DNA of 64,000 bases, taken from the NCBI GenBank assembly GCA_016617855.1, contig JAECUM010006801.1:39900-103899 (forward strand), given 5' to 3'. The notes under the pieces were generated by a model that saw only the letters and a list, made by a program, of their open reading frames with translations, had not been told where the DNA came from and searched no databases. Each line of letters opens with the position of its first letter. Position 1 is the stretch's first letter. The translations under genes and the position numbers were made by a program. This DNA is from Megalonaias nervosa. Lineage: Eukaryota > Mollusca > Bivalvia > Unionida > Unionidae. Positions 22,932-33,910 of the stretch are shown here, piece after piece.

Positions 22932-23081
22932 ATCAGGATAATGTTACTGTTTGTGACATGATGCTACATGCTTGCGGCATGATGCCCCAGTGCTAGACAT
23001 AACTATAAACTGCCACACTGCAGACATCGTAGCGATATGACTGAAATTGTTTTCAATGCTTCGTTAAAAATCCAACACAAC
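22932..23081 (+). mobile_element. SINE-A, 5'-truncated, plus orientation
   Basis: It carries the SINE-A body and 3' part: 'gcatgatgccccagtgc', 'aaactgccacactgcagac', 'gcgatatgactgaaa' and 'ttaaaaatccaa', then an AC-rich end. The tRNA-like head is missing. It faces the complete minus-strand copy at 23483-23826. Confidence 0.75.
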
Positions 23082-23480
23082 AGCACCACCCACACAAACA
23101 ATCTTTTCGGTACTAACACACACTTCAAGACCATGACCCATTGTATATATTATGTGTCCTCCTGCTGTAGCTGAATACATAGCGTGCTTATAAAAAATGT
23201 TGTACAAACTACATTTATTTTTGATGTACTCAATACAATCTGGATTGTATGTCGGGGTATAAGGAGAGGTTAGCCAGGGAATACTCATAATACAAGGATC
23301 TGAATTTAGCACATGGTGTTTCTAGTTTCAATATGAATAATATCCCATAATTTGGACCTGCTATAGCAGTACATACAATCATGGAGGGTTCTCCAGCTGA
23401 ATAGATCCTAATGATCCTATATGCTATTGACCGGTCAAACTAACAGGGGAATGGTTTGCGCTATGACGAGAATATTGTTC
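23082..23480 (-). other. Spacer between inverted SINEs with an 82-codon frame
   Basis: A minus-strand frame (23064-23312, GTG or no true start) has an unusually protein-like, Cys-containing sequence, such as PDCIEYIKNKCSLYN and GGHIIYTMGHGLEVC. Its end lies inside the SINE tail. A second frame upstream also looks protein-like, so a decayed exon or transposon ORF with a frameshift is possible. I recognise no family. Confidence 0.2.
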
Positions 23481-23482
23481 TA

Positions 23483-23826
23483 TTGTGTGTGTGTGTGTGT
23501 GTGTGTGAGTGTGTGTGATTTGGATTTTTAACGTAACTTTAACAGTTTTTCAGTCATATCGCTACGATGTCTGCAGTGTGGCAGTTATAGTGATGTCTAG
23601 CATTGGGGCATCATGCCACAGACATGAAGCATCATGTCCCGCCCAGTAAAATTATCCTGACACCCGGCCGACCAGTCCTAACACTAACCTTTTAATACCG
23701 AGCGCCAAGCGAGGTAGCTGATGGTACCATTTTTATAAGCCTTTGGTATGACTCCGCCTGGGTACGAACCCGCGACCTCCATCATCTGAGGTGGACGCTC
23801 TAACCACTTAGGCCACCTGAGCGGTG
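23483..23826 (-). mobile_element. SINE-A, near full length
   Basis: In the minus direction: A box (TGGCCTAAGTGG, 23804-23815), B box (GGTTCGTACCC, about 23760-23770), 'gagtcataccaaaggctta', a ~200-bp body shared with 22.9 and 41.9 kb, and a (CA)n tail (appearing as (TG)n, 23484-23517). The tRNA head plus repetitive tail indicate a Pol III SINE mobilised by a LINE. Target duplications could not be identified with confidence. Confidence 0.85.
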
Positions 23827-24299
23827 GTGTGTACGTAATCTGCTCTATTATGGGAAGAAACTACATCAATGTCATTATTCTAAATATTAGCCAAATGTGT
23901 CCCAAGTCTATGCTGTATCATTTGTCACTTAATTAGCCTCTTCTAGATAGAAGAACTCAAATGTTGAAATGTAAGAATGGCTGTCAAAGGTTGAATTTAT
24001 ACGTATTAATATACGCAATATAAGCTATAGCGTTGTCACAGTATCAAGGTACTTTGGTTATTTTTGATTATGGTTTTTGGTGAAGTCCATTGCATTCTAT
24101 ATGCAGAACAGACTCATGGCTCAGAAGGAAGGTAATGCAAAATCCCTGTGGGAGTACCTTACAGAGGGAGATACCATTCAGAACACGTTTTACTTTGACA
24201 CTCCAGATGTTAATAATAACTGTTTACTTTTATCATATGTGTACTTTTATCGTGAATATATTCAATTCTGTAAAGAAGCACGGCATTGAGAATCATACC

Positions 24300-25385
24300 T
24301 TGTTACTCGCACTACCTGTGTACAATGTTACGACTCTAGGCCTTAAACTTTGTTTAGGACTTAAACTTTGGAACAGAAAGCAAGGTTATTAAAATTAACA
24401 AATAATCTATTTGTCTAAGTTACAAAGTTAGTTGTTTTTGTTGTTGTTGTGGGGTTTAACGCCATTTTTCAGCATATAGGCTATACATGGCGGCCAGTGT
24501 TAATGGTGGAGGAAGAAACCGGGAAATCCCCGGAAAGAACCACCGACCCACGAGAAGCTACTGGCAAGCTTTCTCACATATCCACATTCGCCGAATCCTA
24601 GACTCGAACCCACGCAGACAGAGGTGAGACGGCAGTGATCCGTAACGGAGAGCGCTTTAGACCACTAGGCCACTCGGGGCCCCTACAAAGTTAAAAGTCA
24701 AGAGGAACTTACAGCATTGTGAATTAAAACCCAAATAATCCTAAATATCCTATCGCAAGTCCAAAAGTATAGAATGTTCCGAACGAACTCCTATAGTCTT
24801 GAATATCTTGATGTACCACAGTATTTCAAACCGGAATGTATTTGAATAAGTTATCAATAATCCAAAGCAGTGGTTTAATCCAAAAAGTCAAAGGCACTCT
24901 GTAATCCCATTGAATAATTTAAATAAATAATTCTTCTAGAGTTATACTTGAACACAACTATAAACTCGATACGGTCCCAAAAACAGATATATATATATAT
25001 TACACACACAAATACCCGCTTTACCTACGACTCGAAAGATTGTTAAGGAAAAACCAACATTTCTAACGGAAAATTCCACTTACTCTTCAACCCAACATCT
25101 TTTTATGTTCATTCGGAAGACTGAAACACTCCGCTGCACACCTGACCCTCCATCTCTGACGGCTATTCCTGTCCATTAAGCCATATAGTATTAACCTATA
25201 GTTCTTTTTACTCCTGATATGTTCTTCTATGTCTCAAGAAATCATTTACTTTTCTGTGCTGGACCAAACCGACACTACAGGCCTCGAAACTAAAGAAGGA
25301 GAGAAATTGCCATCGCCTGGTTTGCCAATAAAAGCGGCATCACTACTGTGGCGAAATCACCTCTAGAATTGCTTCTTTTTCCATC
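24300..25385 (+). repeat. Dispersed repeat R3, copy 2, carrying a SINE
   Basis: It matches 11250-11705 over its left part. From 25085 to 25385 ('tatgttcatt.tga.gactgaaacactcc', '.gtggcgaaatcacctct') it matches the inverted copy at 45050-45430. A 70-codon frame at 24077-24289 just upstream reads plausibly (IAFYMQNRLMAQKEGNAKSL) but has no family match that I know. Confidence 0.7.
24431..24683 (-). mobile_element. SINE-B, full length, with 10-bp target duplication
   Basis: In the minus direction: 'ccccgagtggcctagtggtc' (A box TGGCCTAGTGG), B box GGTTCGAGTCT, then a body with 'gtagcttctcgtgggtcggt' and 'ttcttcctccacca'. It ends 'aatggcgttaaaccccac' plus (AAC)n. The flanks are TACAAAGTTA on both sides (24421-24430, 24684-24693). 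The orthologous part of R3 copy 1 lacks it. Its body and tail resemble SINEs common in molluscs (recalled, unchecked). Confidence 0.9.
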
Positions 25386-25389
25386 CATT

Positions 25390-26230
25390 TCAAGCTGCTT
25401 CACTCAGTCTGAATGGACAGCAGTACAAAAATAGGATCAGTTGATAAATATTTTTTTTTATACCTTTTCAGTAGGTAGCAACTTTTTCTTTGCTACATTT
25501 TGCTTAACTAATATCGACTACCTTGAAGACGTCCTTAGAATCAACGACTTAACAACATCAATTGTATTATAGCTCTGGTTTTCTACTGTGTCTTACAAAA
25601 TAGTAATTTTAAATATTGTCACACTTGAAATATTAGTACAGACAGTGTGTTGGAAACTGGCTACTTGATCTGTTCTCTGAGAAAGCCCCGTCTGGTTCCA
25701 GTCTAATTCTGGAAACATGTGAATACATAAGTGGCTAGGATGTACAGAAGTTTAAGAAACTATTTCAGCTAAACGAAAATAATCTGACAAATCACATGAT
25801 GATACTTTTAGCAGCATAGCTGATTTGTCACATGGCTTTTGCAACTTATGAGATCAAGATATGCATGCATACAAGCATATACCCTAGAAAATTTTGGAAT
25901 TTAAATTTTAATGTGGTCTTTGTTCCACCAGTGCCATAAACCGTATTAACAATAACAAGATAAAATAAAATAAAACGAAGAGCTTCACGGTCATCATCTA
26001 ATACAAATGTCCTGAAATTCCCAGATCCTTTTGAACTAAGTCTCTAAATATATGTTGACTTTAAAGATGAAAATTCACACCATAATATTTAGCAAAACCA
26101 TTAAGGAAGTGAATCCCAAATTGACATCTATTCATCTTTTTTTTTTGTCCATTGTTCAATTGCCCGTTATTAAAAGTAAGACGTCAAACAAGGTATACCT
26201 GTACAAAATAAACATCATAATATACCTGTC
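25390..26230. other. No gene recognised
   Basis: AT-rich single-copy-looking DNA. A 60-codon plus frame at 26052-26234 has no support. I see no further repeats. Confidence 0.45.
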
Positions 26231-26509
26231 CTAACTATCGTATACATAGTTTTTTTTTGCCATGGAATTTCTCTGAATCATGACGGAAAGAAGAAACAGG
26301 ATGAGCACTAAAACTTTGTCATTATTCGTTATGTCAAATCTCTCCCAATGCATCGACCATGAAGAGTACTCATCTGCCATAGGAAAATAAATAAACCCAA
26401 ACCAGAATTTAGAGAAACCTGCACTTTCTGTGTATGGTTCAATAATATCGCACCTGTTCCAATTACTTCCAGGAACGTAAGAAAGGCCATTGACGTCATT
26501 TAAAAACAT
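26231..26509 (-). other. 92-codon frame next to the minus-strand LTR
   Basis: A minus-strand frame from an ATG at 26509 reads rich in Trp, Phe and Tyr (NWNRCDIIEPY, SSWSMHWERFD). It begins 12 bp beyond the primer-binding-like site of the LTR at 26536-28382, where gag leader would be expected, but it does not resemble Gag. A good acceptor-like 'tattttcctatggcag' lies inside it. It may be chance or a decayed exon. Confidence 0.2.
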
Positions 26510-26520
26510 AGCTATATGCT

Positions 26521-26532
26521 ACGAAGCCCCCA
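26521..26532 (-). other. Primer-binding-like site next to the second LTR
   Basis: On the minus strand the LTR end CCCAACA is followed by AAG and then TGGGGGCTTCGT, which begins like the tRNA-Pro primer site. The same AAG-type spacing occurs in the 2.3-kb element. The match fades after 8-12 bases. Confidence 0.5.
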
Positions 26533-26535
26533 CTT

Positions 26536-28382
26536 TGTTGGGGGTTGGTTGTAGTGGAAATTGGGTTATCGTTATCTAGAGGGTGATCGCCTTCGGTGCT
26601 ATTGCCTGGATCGAGTAGATATTAATATAAAGTGTGAAACTTATAGGTGGAATAAATAGAGATCTGAGCAGATATATAAAACAGAATGACACGAGCCCCC
26701 ATACATGAAAAATAACAATTTAATAAATTACATAAACAACCGTGATAATGCATTACATTAGGAAGATACACTTCTTTTTGAAATAAATCATTCACCGAAT
26801 TTCAAAACACATATACTTAAATAAATAGCCGATCTGTTTTAAATGATAGAATTAGTTCATCATAGAATCGAGTGAACAATCGAAGTCATTGCCTTGTACA
26901 ACTTCATAACCTGATTATTTCCGGTTCATTCCAACTTCACTGTGACTGTTCTTCTTGGTCCTTTCCACTTTTCCTTTTCTCTTCTCAAAACTCTCTATTG
27001 TCTCGCCTCTTTCGGCCCTCGAACTTTGTGTGGGTAGGTGGATACGTAAGTACGTAGATACGTAGATACTTTGATAGGTAGGTACGTGGATACGTCCCGT
27101 GGAGCTATTTCACCTTCCAAAATAAACAAAGAAGCAACCTAAATCTTTCGTCAGATATCCTACTGGGAATAGATCATTACTCCCCTCTCGTTATGTCAGA
27201 TATCGTTCTATCGGAATTCAACAGATACCAAAGGCTATCTGGTCAAGCTAAACGTGGCAGACCATAAACAAACCTAGTTTCATAAGATTAATGTACTTCC
27301 TAACGGCTATTTCAACATGACTCACATTATCATCACCCGATACAACAGTTCCGGTCTCGTCTCAATTACCCAAATGAATGAATGAAATTCATTACATGGC
27401 TTAACTAAGTTAATTCTAGCGAATACGCACATTCAAGTCTCTAGCATATAGGAAATTTCACTTCATGGTTTAACAACGTTAATTTCAGTCAATACGCACT
27501 CAAGTCTTTATCATACGTGAAATCATCTAAGGTCGGTGAATTCACACGGCATCTCGTAACTCATATCAACTAAGGTAAGGCATGAATTTCTTAGATACAT
27601 ATTTTCCTATAACAATCAAGACGACACATTCAAACAATTCGTCAAACTTATATAAAGAATGTCATTGTACGGATTCATATAGATGAACTCACACAGTTGT
27701 ATTCATATCAAGAAAATTGATCTACGAATTTAAACAAATAAATTCATGCAAATATAATCAAATAAATCAAACAAATCGTTATATTGATATCAACTAATTA
27801 CATGAGATTGGCGTCAAAATACCTTGTGCTTTCAAGCTTCGCTCGCTTCTACCGCCAAAATCGTGTCCGTCGACTTTCCAGATATCCGATCCCTTGGATA
27901 ATTATTTACAAGTGAATTTCATCTAAATTCAAACTCGTAGTCTCCTACCTTTGTTTTCTCTTGCAGAAAAGCGTAGACTGACTAAAAAATTTGCGATGGG
28001 ACATATTAAAACCAAGAAATCTCGTGTGGGAATCACGCCCCTATTTAGCGTAACCAATCCGGATTAAATATATCTCCCGCCTTTTATAACTAGGCGCCAA
28101 AATTGTAGTCTGCGTGACCTCGAGATTCCCAAATAACTGATTCTGGAAAATCTAAAATCTGACAATTCCGATACAAGATCGAAGTTAACCCTACCCTTCC
28201 AGTCTGTCTGACTGTTAAATAAAAGAACGCTTCATTAAGAATCACTTCTCTCATGACACAGACATTACAAAAACGTGCATTATGGCGATTTAACACGCGC
28301 CAGTCCCTATAAATCTAATTAATCGTTCACCTGCCCAAATTAATGTGCTTTTCATAGATCGACAGAAATTGGCACCCTTACA
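26536..28382 (-). repeat. Second long LTR (1847 bp), same superfamily as the first
   Basis: Read on the minus strand it starts TGTAAGGGTGCCAATTT and ends CCCCCAACA. Like the 2.3-kb LTR it contains 'tttctgcaagaga', a 'tgttcactcg...tatgatgaac' block and 'ccctctagataacga', in the same order. It is nearly the same length and is followed by a proline-type primer site. Only leader-like sequence of the internal region remains. A candidate splice donor, CACAAG|GTATTT, lies about 560 bp into it, close to the intron-like start in the first LTR (609 bp). Confidence 0.7.
28080..28088 (-). promoter_or_regulatory. LTR TATA box (TATAAAAGG)
   Basis: On the minus strand TATAAAAGG occurs about 295 bp after the LTR start, a typical U3 promoter position. 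Transcription would begin near 28055, upstream of the candidate donor at 27822. The intron-like segment would therefore lie in R. Confidence 0.5.
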
Positions 28383-29779
28383 CTATAATATCATGTCTGG
28401 TGCCATCTGGACTGGTTTTATTTTTAAACGGTGTTTAAGTTGTGTAAAGTCAGTGTAAAGTCAATAAGTGACGTTGTAATATCTGTTTATTTTCCGGGTG
28501 ATAATTTTAACGCTACAGTGACTTCCATATTCCGACCCATGCGTAAGTAGAGGATCAGCCTTGGCTATAATTATACGCAAACAGTACGAACGTTTTGTAC
28601 AACATATCGGGAATCGATAACAATATAGTTTTAAAACATGAAATATCCACAGTCAATTTGTATAAAATATAATTTCCACATTCAATTTGTATAAGATGTA
28701 ATTTCCACATTCAATAACTCTATAATGTAATAATTAATTTTGTTTGTAGTCAGATGACAAAGCAAAAATATATTAAATAGGGAAAGGAAATTCATTATCC
28801 TGAAATAAAAGTAATATTAACGTTTTATTTGAGCTTTTTCGAGTTTAGAAAATAAAAATGAAATTTAATTGAGTCACATTTTAGGTGAATTCTGACTCCT
28901 TTGATCGGACACCTAAGTGCTATCCCTGTGTAAAATTGAGAATATAGTCTAAGCACAAGCATATGAATTAAACTTTGTGCAGCAAATACGTTGGTGTAAC
29001 CATCCTAAAAAAAACATTGGAACACATCTCAAGAACACAATGGTATGCCTCTGTTGAAAAACAAACACAGAATTTCTCTGAATAGAAATTTTCTGATAAA
29101 AATATATCAAGTTCATACATAACAATTACACTACACGTCAGTTGAAACAGTAATGACCATGAAGGTGAAATAAATAATGTAATATAACTTTCCAGTTAAC
29201 TGTGCTTAAGTTAAAAACAAACCATTTACCGTCCCAAGGATCATTTCAAATATTTAGGGACGTGCATATAATGTATAACCCTGTAATTGTTACGTGTAGA
29301 ACAAAGCAAACTTCACGAGTGGAAACATTCGAGATATCTTGTGTAAACGTCAAACATTATCAACACAAGTGCGACACATACTTTTTGTAACCATAAATAA
29401 AGCAAAGAAAGATCTTGATTATATTGATTCAAGCATTATCATTTTAAATCTAGGTGGAACAATAATCTCGAAATTACCATAAAAATAACACCTTTGCATG
29501 AAACACTCAGCTGGAGGTAAGGAGACCATTCTGAACAACAGCCAGCATTTAAATTAAATCCGATGAAAGTATTTTTGAGATAATTAAGTACTGAACTATT
29601 AATGGGATAAAACATCCGTCTAGTTGATTGATATTCATGAGTCTTGTTGATGTGATAGAAGAGGTTACAAATATTTGTAAGGCATCATTCTCTCTTAAGT
29701 CATATTCTTAGTAATTTTATCGCAGTTTTCAAGGTTAAACCCGTGGAAGACTCTGAAATACATTTGTCTGCTGATGTGG
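28383..29779. other. No gene recognised
   Basis: AT-rich DNA. A 60-codon plus frame (29202-29390) lacks support. 'tcaatttgtataa' recurs three times near 28650-28720. Otherwise nothing is seen. Confidence 0.45.
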
Positions 29780-31640
29780 ACACTTTTAGACTCATTGAAC
29801 ATATAACTTTCAATCATTTAGTTAAATGTTGAATCTCTTGCAATCGATGCGTTATGTCTGACATACCATATTCGTATGTCACTGGACACATTTGATATGC
29901 TGTGTTTTCAAAACATACACTAAATGTTGGAGATCTTTTTGGTTCTAGAGACCCTGATTTATAATGATGAGGACAAATGTTAATCTCAATGTTGCTGAGT
30001 AAATACAAATCCGAACACCCAATTTGGACAGGTATATAACATGTCAGTGACATATTTGTAGTTGACTGTAGTCAGTGACATATTTGTAGTTGACTGTAGT
30101 CAGTAACAGATTTGTAGTTGACTGTAGTCAGTGACAGATTGTAGTTGAATGTAGCCAGTGACAGATTTGTAGTTGACTGTAGTCAGTTACATATTTGTAG
30201 TTGACTGTAGTCAGTTACATATTTGCAGTTGACTGTAGTCAGTGACAGATCTGTAGTTGACTGTAGTCAGTGACAGATCTGTAGTTGACTGTAGTCAGTT
30301 ACATATTTGTAGTTGACTGTAGTCAGTAACAGATTTGTAGTTGACTGTAGTCAGTTACATATTTGTAGTTGACTGTAGTCAGTAACAGATTTGTAGTTAA
30401 CTGTAGTCAGTGACATATTTGTAGTTGACTGTAGTCAGTGACAGATTTGTAGCTGACTGTAGTCAGTTACATATTTGTAGTTTACTGTAGTCAGTTACAT
30501 ATTTGTAGTTGACTGTAGTCAGTGACATATTTGTAGTTGACTGTAGTCAGTGACTTATTTGTAGTTGACTGTAGTCAGTGACATATTTGTAGTTGACTGT
30601 AGTCAGTGACATATTTGTAGTTTACTGTAGTCAGTGACATATTTGTAGTTGACTGTAGTCAGTGACAGATTTGTAGTTTACTGTAGTCAGTTACATATTT
30701 GTAGTTGACTGTAGTCAGTGACATATTTGTAGTTGACTGTAGTCAGTGACATATTTGTAGTTTACTGTAGTCAGTGACATATTTGTAGTTGACTGTAGTC
30801 AGTAACAGATTTGTAGTTGACTGTAGTCAGTGACATATTTGTAGTTGACTGCAGTCAGTGACATATTTGTAGTTGACTGTAGTCAGTGACATATTTGTAG
30901 TTGACTGTAGTCAGTGGCAGATTTGTAGTAGACTGTAATGTTAATCTGTATATATGGGATCAATGTGTCTTCTGCTCTGTCAACAACATAAAGAAGACAA
31001 ATCCAAACACTTAGTGTGGACCTGACTATCACATATCAATGACAAATATCCAGTGGACTATGTGGACATGATTCGCAAATTTGTGTGGACTTGCATATTG
31101 AGATGAATGTGGGTCAAATGTCAGTTTTGCTTAGTTAGTAAAGCAATCAAGATTAACTCCAAATGCTAATCACCTACCTATATATAAAATGACAATGACA
31201 AATATCTAGCAGACAATTTTTGGTCCTAACATATAAATGTATTTGGACTGTACAAAGGGATGAAAACATATGGGTTACGTGTCCCTTTTGTTCAGTCAAT
31301 AAAGTAACCAAAACAAATTCAAACATCCAGTGAGTACCTGTAGTTCTGTTAGTCAATCATAAACATCAAATAGGTAACGAGGACTTGACATGCAAATTTA
31401 TGTGGCCTTTATATCAGTCATATGGGTTTCCTGTCCTTTCGACTCTGTCAGTAAAGTAACCAAGACAAACCCGAACATCAGTGTGGACAATACATATAAA
31501 TTTATGTGGATTTGTATATACGTTGAGGAGATATAGGTTGGTCCCTTCTGCTGATTCAATGAAATCCAAACAATAGACCTGTATATAGCATATCAGTGAC
31601 ATATCTTGCGGGACGTGTAAACCTGACATTTATGTGGACT
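29780..31640 (+). repeat. Degenerate ~200-bp tandem repeats
   Basis: Diverged copies share 'agtaaagtaacca.gacaaa.cc.aacat', 'gtggac.tg.acat.taaat' and 'tatataacatgtcagtgacata'. Copies are recognisable around 29990, 31000, 31130, 31290 and 31440-31600. The 28-bp minisatellite is an expansion inside one of these units. Confidence 0.65.
30040..30935 (+). repeat. 28-bp minisatellite, about 32 copies
   Basis: The unit 'gtagttgactgtagtcagtg' plus 'acatattt' repeats without a break. Variants are few (gtgacat/gttacat/gtaacag), and one 27-bp copy is near 30140. The core GACTGTAGTC has palindromic arms. It is non-coding in all frames. Confidence 0.97.
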
Positions 31641-31724
31641 TTTACATTAGTCATACTATGATACATTTGATAAGCGTAGGTGAGATGGAGCCTGAAATGG
31701 TGGTGCTCAGAAAATACAAATACT

Positions 31725-31925
31725 AATTGTTAAAACTAGGTCAGAGTGGCCTACTTTTGGCATTAGTTAGTCTGCATAAGATGATTCCATATTCATCCAA
31801 ATATTTTTTATCACTGCGGATGAAATGCAGACAGCGATGCTGATGGTTTAACATTAACCATTTCAAAAAGTAGACAATAGTGACCTACTTTTGGCTTGAA
31901 GAGTGTCTTCTTAAGGTGCAGCCAG
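31725..31925 (+). repeat. Two copies of a 'gacctacttttggc' unit
   Basis: 'ggtcagagtggcctacttttggc' (split motif) near 31738 and 'gacaatagtgacctacttttggc' near 31875 head two similar ~140-bp stretches. This motif also marks the arrays at 36.9-38.4 kb. Confidence 0.5.
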
Positions 31926-31998
31926 ATAAGAGTTTAGGCGTAAAAGGGTCCAACATATCTGTGATTCATCCAATAACCCTACAAAAATGAAAGTCATT

Positions 31999-32215
31999 CT
32001 AGTAGTGGCAGCCTCCTGTTGATATGACCATCCATTCAGTGGGAGTAGCGATGTTCACGTTGGCCATACTGGATGTCCAAGCAGCACAATCTTCTTTTAG
32101 GACCAAGTAAATTTCTGGATGAATATATATTTCAAGTTCATGGCAATCCTCGAAGTAGTCTAGGAGGAGTATCGATGACTTGTGCCTACGGACGGACGAC
32201 AGATAACAAACCATC
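31999..32215 (-). repeat. Probable interspersed repeat with CCGTCCGT motif
   Basis: Read on the minus strand, 'ctgtcgtccgtccgtag' is followed by 'actcctcctagactacttcg' and 'catgaacttgaaatatat'. This resembles an abundant mollusc intergenic repeat I recall (CCGTCCGT, then 'ctcctagactac'). A 71-codon minus frame passes through it and is not taken as a gene. Confidence 0.35.
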
Positions 32216-32620
32216 CCACAGGCTCTTCAGGTCTATGACAGGTAGAGCTCAACATGACTCCACAGAAATGTCACATTCAATTTTTCAGGGATTTCCTAGG
32301 ATTTTCAAGGAGAATGTTCTCTACAAAAATTCTACTTGCAGCTTGAAACATTTTACTTGTGTTATTTATTTCAAAACTGCGGAAATATTGGTTGCAGTAC
32401 ATGCTATGTTTTAGCTGTGAAGAGCGGCAACTTTAGTACTTGAAAAATTCCCCAAACTAAAAGTAACCTGGCAATTCTAAAACTGAAATTACTTATAAAA
32501 ATGTTAAACTTACTACATTTGGTGACTTAGTATTCCTCCATAAACTACATGGAGATCATGGCAAACTTCATGGTATATTATTTAAATTAAAGGACTTTTA
32601 AAGGAAACACTCCATTTTCC

Positions 32621-32724
32621 CAAAGGGCAGTAGAGAAAAATGAAAGATGGAGAGAATCGGTTGTAAAGTCAAAAGTGGTGCCCCAACGACCTCATGGGTT
32701 ACAGGGCTGATGATGATGATGATG
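32621..32724 (+). pseudogene. LINE 3' end fragment with (TGA)n tail
   Basis: A plus frame reads ERWRESVVKSKVVPQRPHGL and a TGA stop at 32708, followed by (TGATGA)n. This is the C-terminus and tail of an RTE-like non-LTR retrotransposon ORF. The nucleotide motif 'tggtgccccaacg' and the TGA tail recur in the minus-strand LINE at 56649-57114. The copy is strongly 5'-truncated. Confidence 0.7.
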
Positions 32725-33132
32725 GCTTCAGTTTCAAAGACTTGTGTATACTGTACGAACCATGTATTACAGGCTATACAAAGACTAAAAAACTTCAAAT
32801 TTATTTATCATACAGGCAAGGTATCGTAACATACAATCAAGTTATTAAATGGATGTTTTTATTTTGGTCTTGTTATAGGTCCTACTTCAGTCTTAACTGG
32901 TTCGACCGTGGGCGTATACCAGCCGATGTGGGTAAAGGTAACTAACTGAGGACCTTTAGGACACCGTGTACGACAACATCCATTTCATGATATTGAAAAT
33001 AGACAATTTTTAATTTCCTATACTGTGAAAATCAATATTTGGTGTTTTGAGCAACATTATTTTGATGAATATTAAATAGCTATGTAAGAAGGATTTGTTA
33101 TGGAGCAAGTAATGCCATTGTGCACACAAGCA

Positions 33133-33161
33133 AGAGAGAGAGAGAGAGAGAGAGAGAGAGG
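33133..33161. repeat. (GA)n microsatellite
   Basis: About 29 bp of uninterrupted GA. Confidence 0.95.
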
Positions 33162-33469
33162 CATGCCCGTCTCTCATAATCTTTCTGCTGTTGCATATAT
33201 TATTCCCACACTTTTTAAAGAAATGACAGTCACTATCATCGAACTTTCCTTTTGTTTGATTCATAATGATCAAGTATAACGATCATAATCAATTAATATA
33301 TCATGCTAAGAGTAAAAGACTTGTTTGGATGAACAAACTCTGATTAACCTACAGAGAACAAAATTATTACTGAAAGTGAAGTACTACTCTATTACCTGCT
33401 TAATCTTGTTATAGTTCACATTTAGAAAAGCACCATTCTAATAAATTTTCGTAAAAGTTTGAAACCAAG

Positions 33470-33910
33470 AGCGGGATGATTAGCCCGCAAGATAAAACTC
33501 TTGCAGTGCGGTTAACCTGAAAATAACAAAGCAATTGGTGTACAAGAGAATAGGTCACAACACCCTTGTTACCGCTGAGGTGGTTCAAAAATGATGCAAG
33601 TAACAGCCTAATGAATTTGTATGCACATAGAAAGATTACATCTGGCGAGTAGCGTCAAGATAAAACGTGAAACTAGGTTTAACCTGAAAATGGAGTAATA
33701 GGCGTAGAAAAGTAGGTGACATTTTTACTTCTGGGATGGTTCCAAATGAAGCAAGCAACACCCTGATCAAATTTCCTGAAAAATCTAACTTGAATCCTAC
33801 AACTCAAGATTAGTTTTAAGGCAAACCTTTTAAATTGATCTTAACCGGAAAATGAATTCACGGTGAATATGACATCTGACCTGGAAAACATTAAGTTTAC
33901 AAACTATGCA
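33470..33910 (+). repeat. Degenerate ~180-bp tandem repeats
   Basis: Three loose copies carry 'gataaaac.tg.a....ggttaacctgaaaat', 'gta.aa.agtaggt.aca' and 'gg.tggttc.aaatga.gcaag.aac'. They are diverged, with no coding content. Confidence 0.5.

Noticed and set aside
30040..30935. Regular short repeats as a possible CRISPR array
   Set aside because: The units are head-to-tail with no unique spacers, in a eukaryotic setting; it is a minisatellite. The same holds for the arrays at 48.5, 54.9, 56.3 and 61.1 kb.
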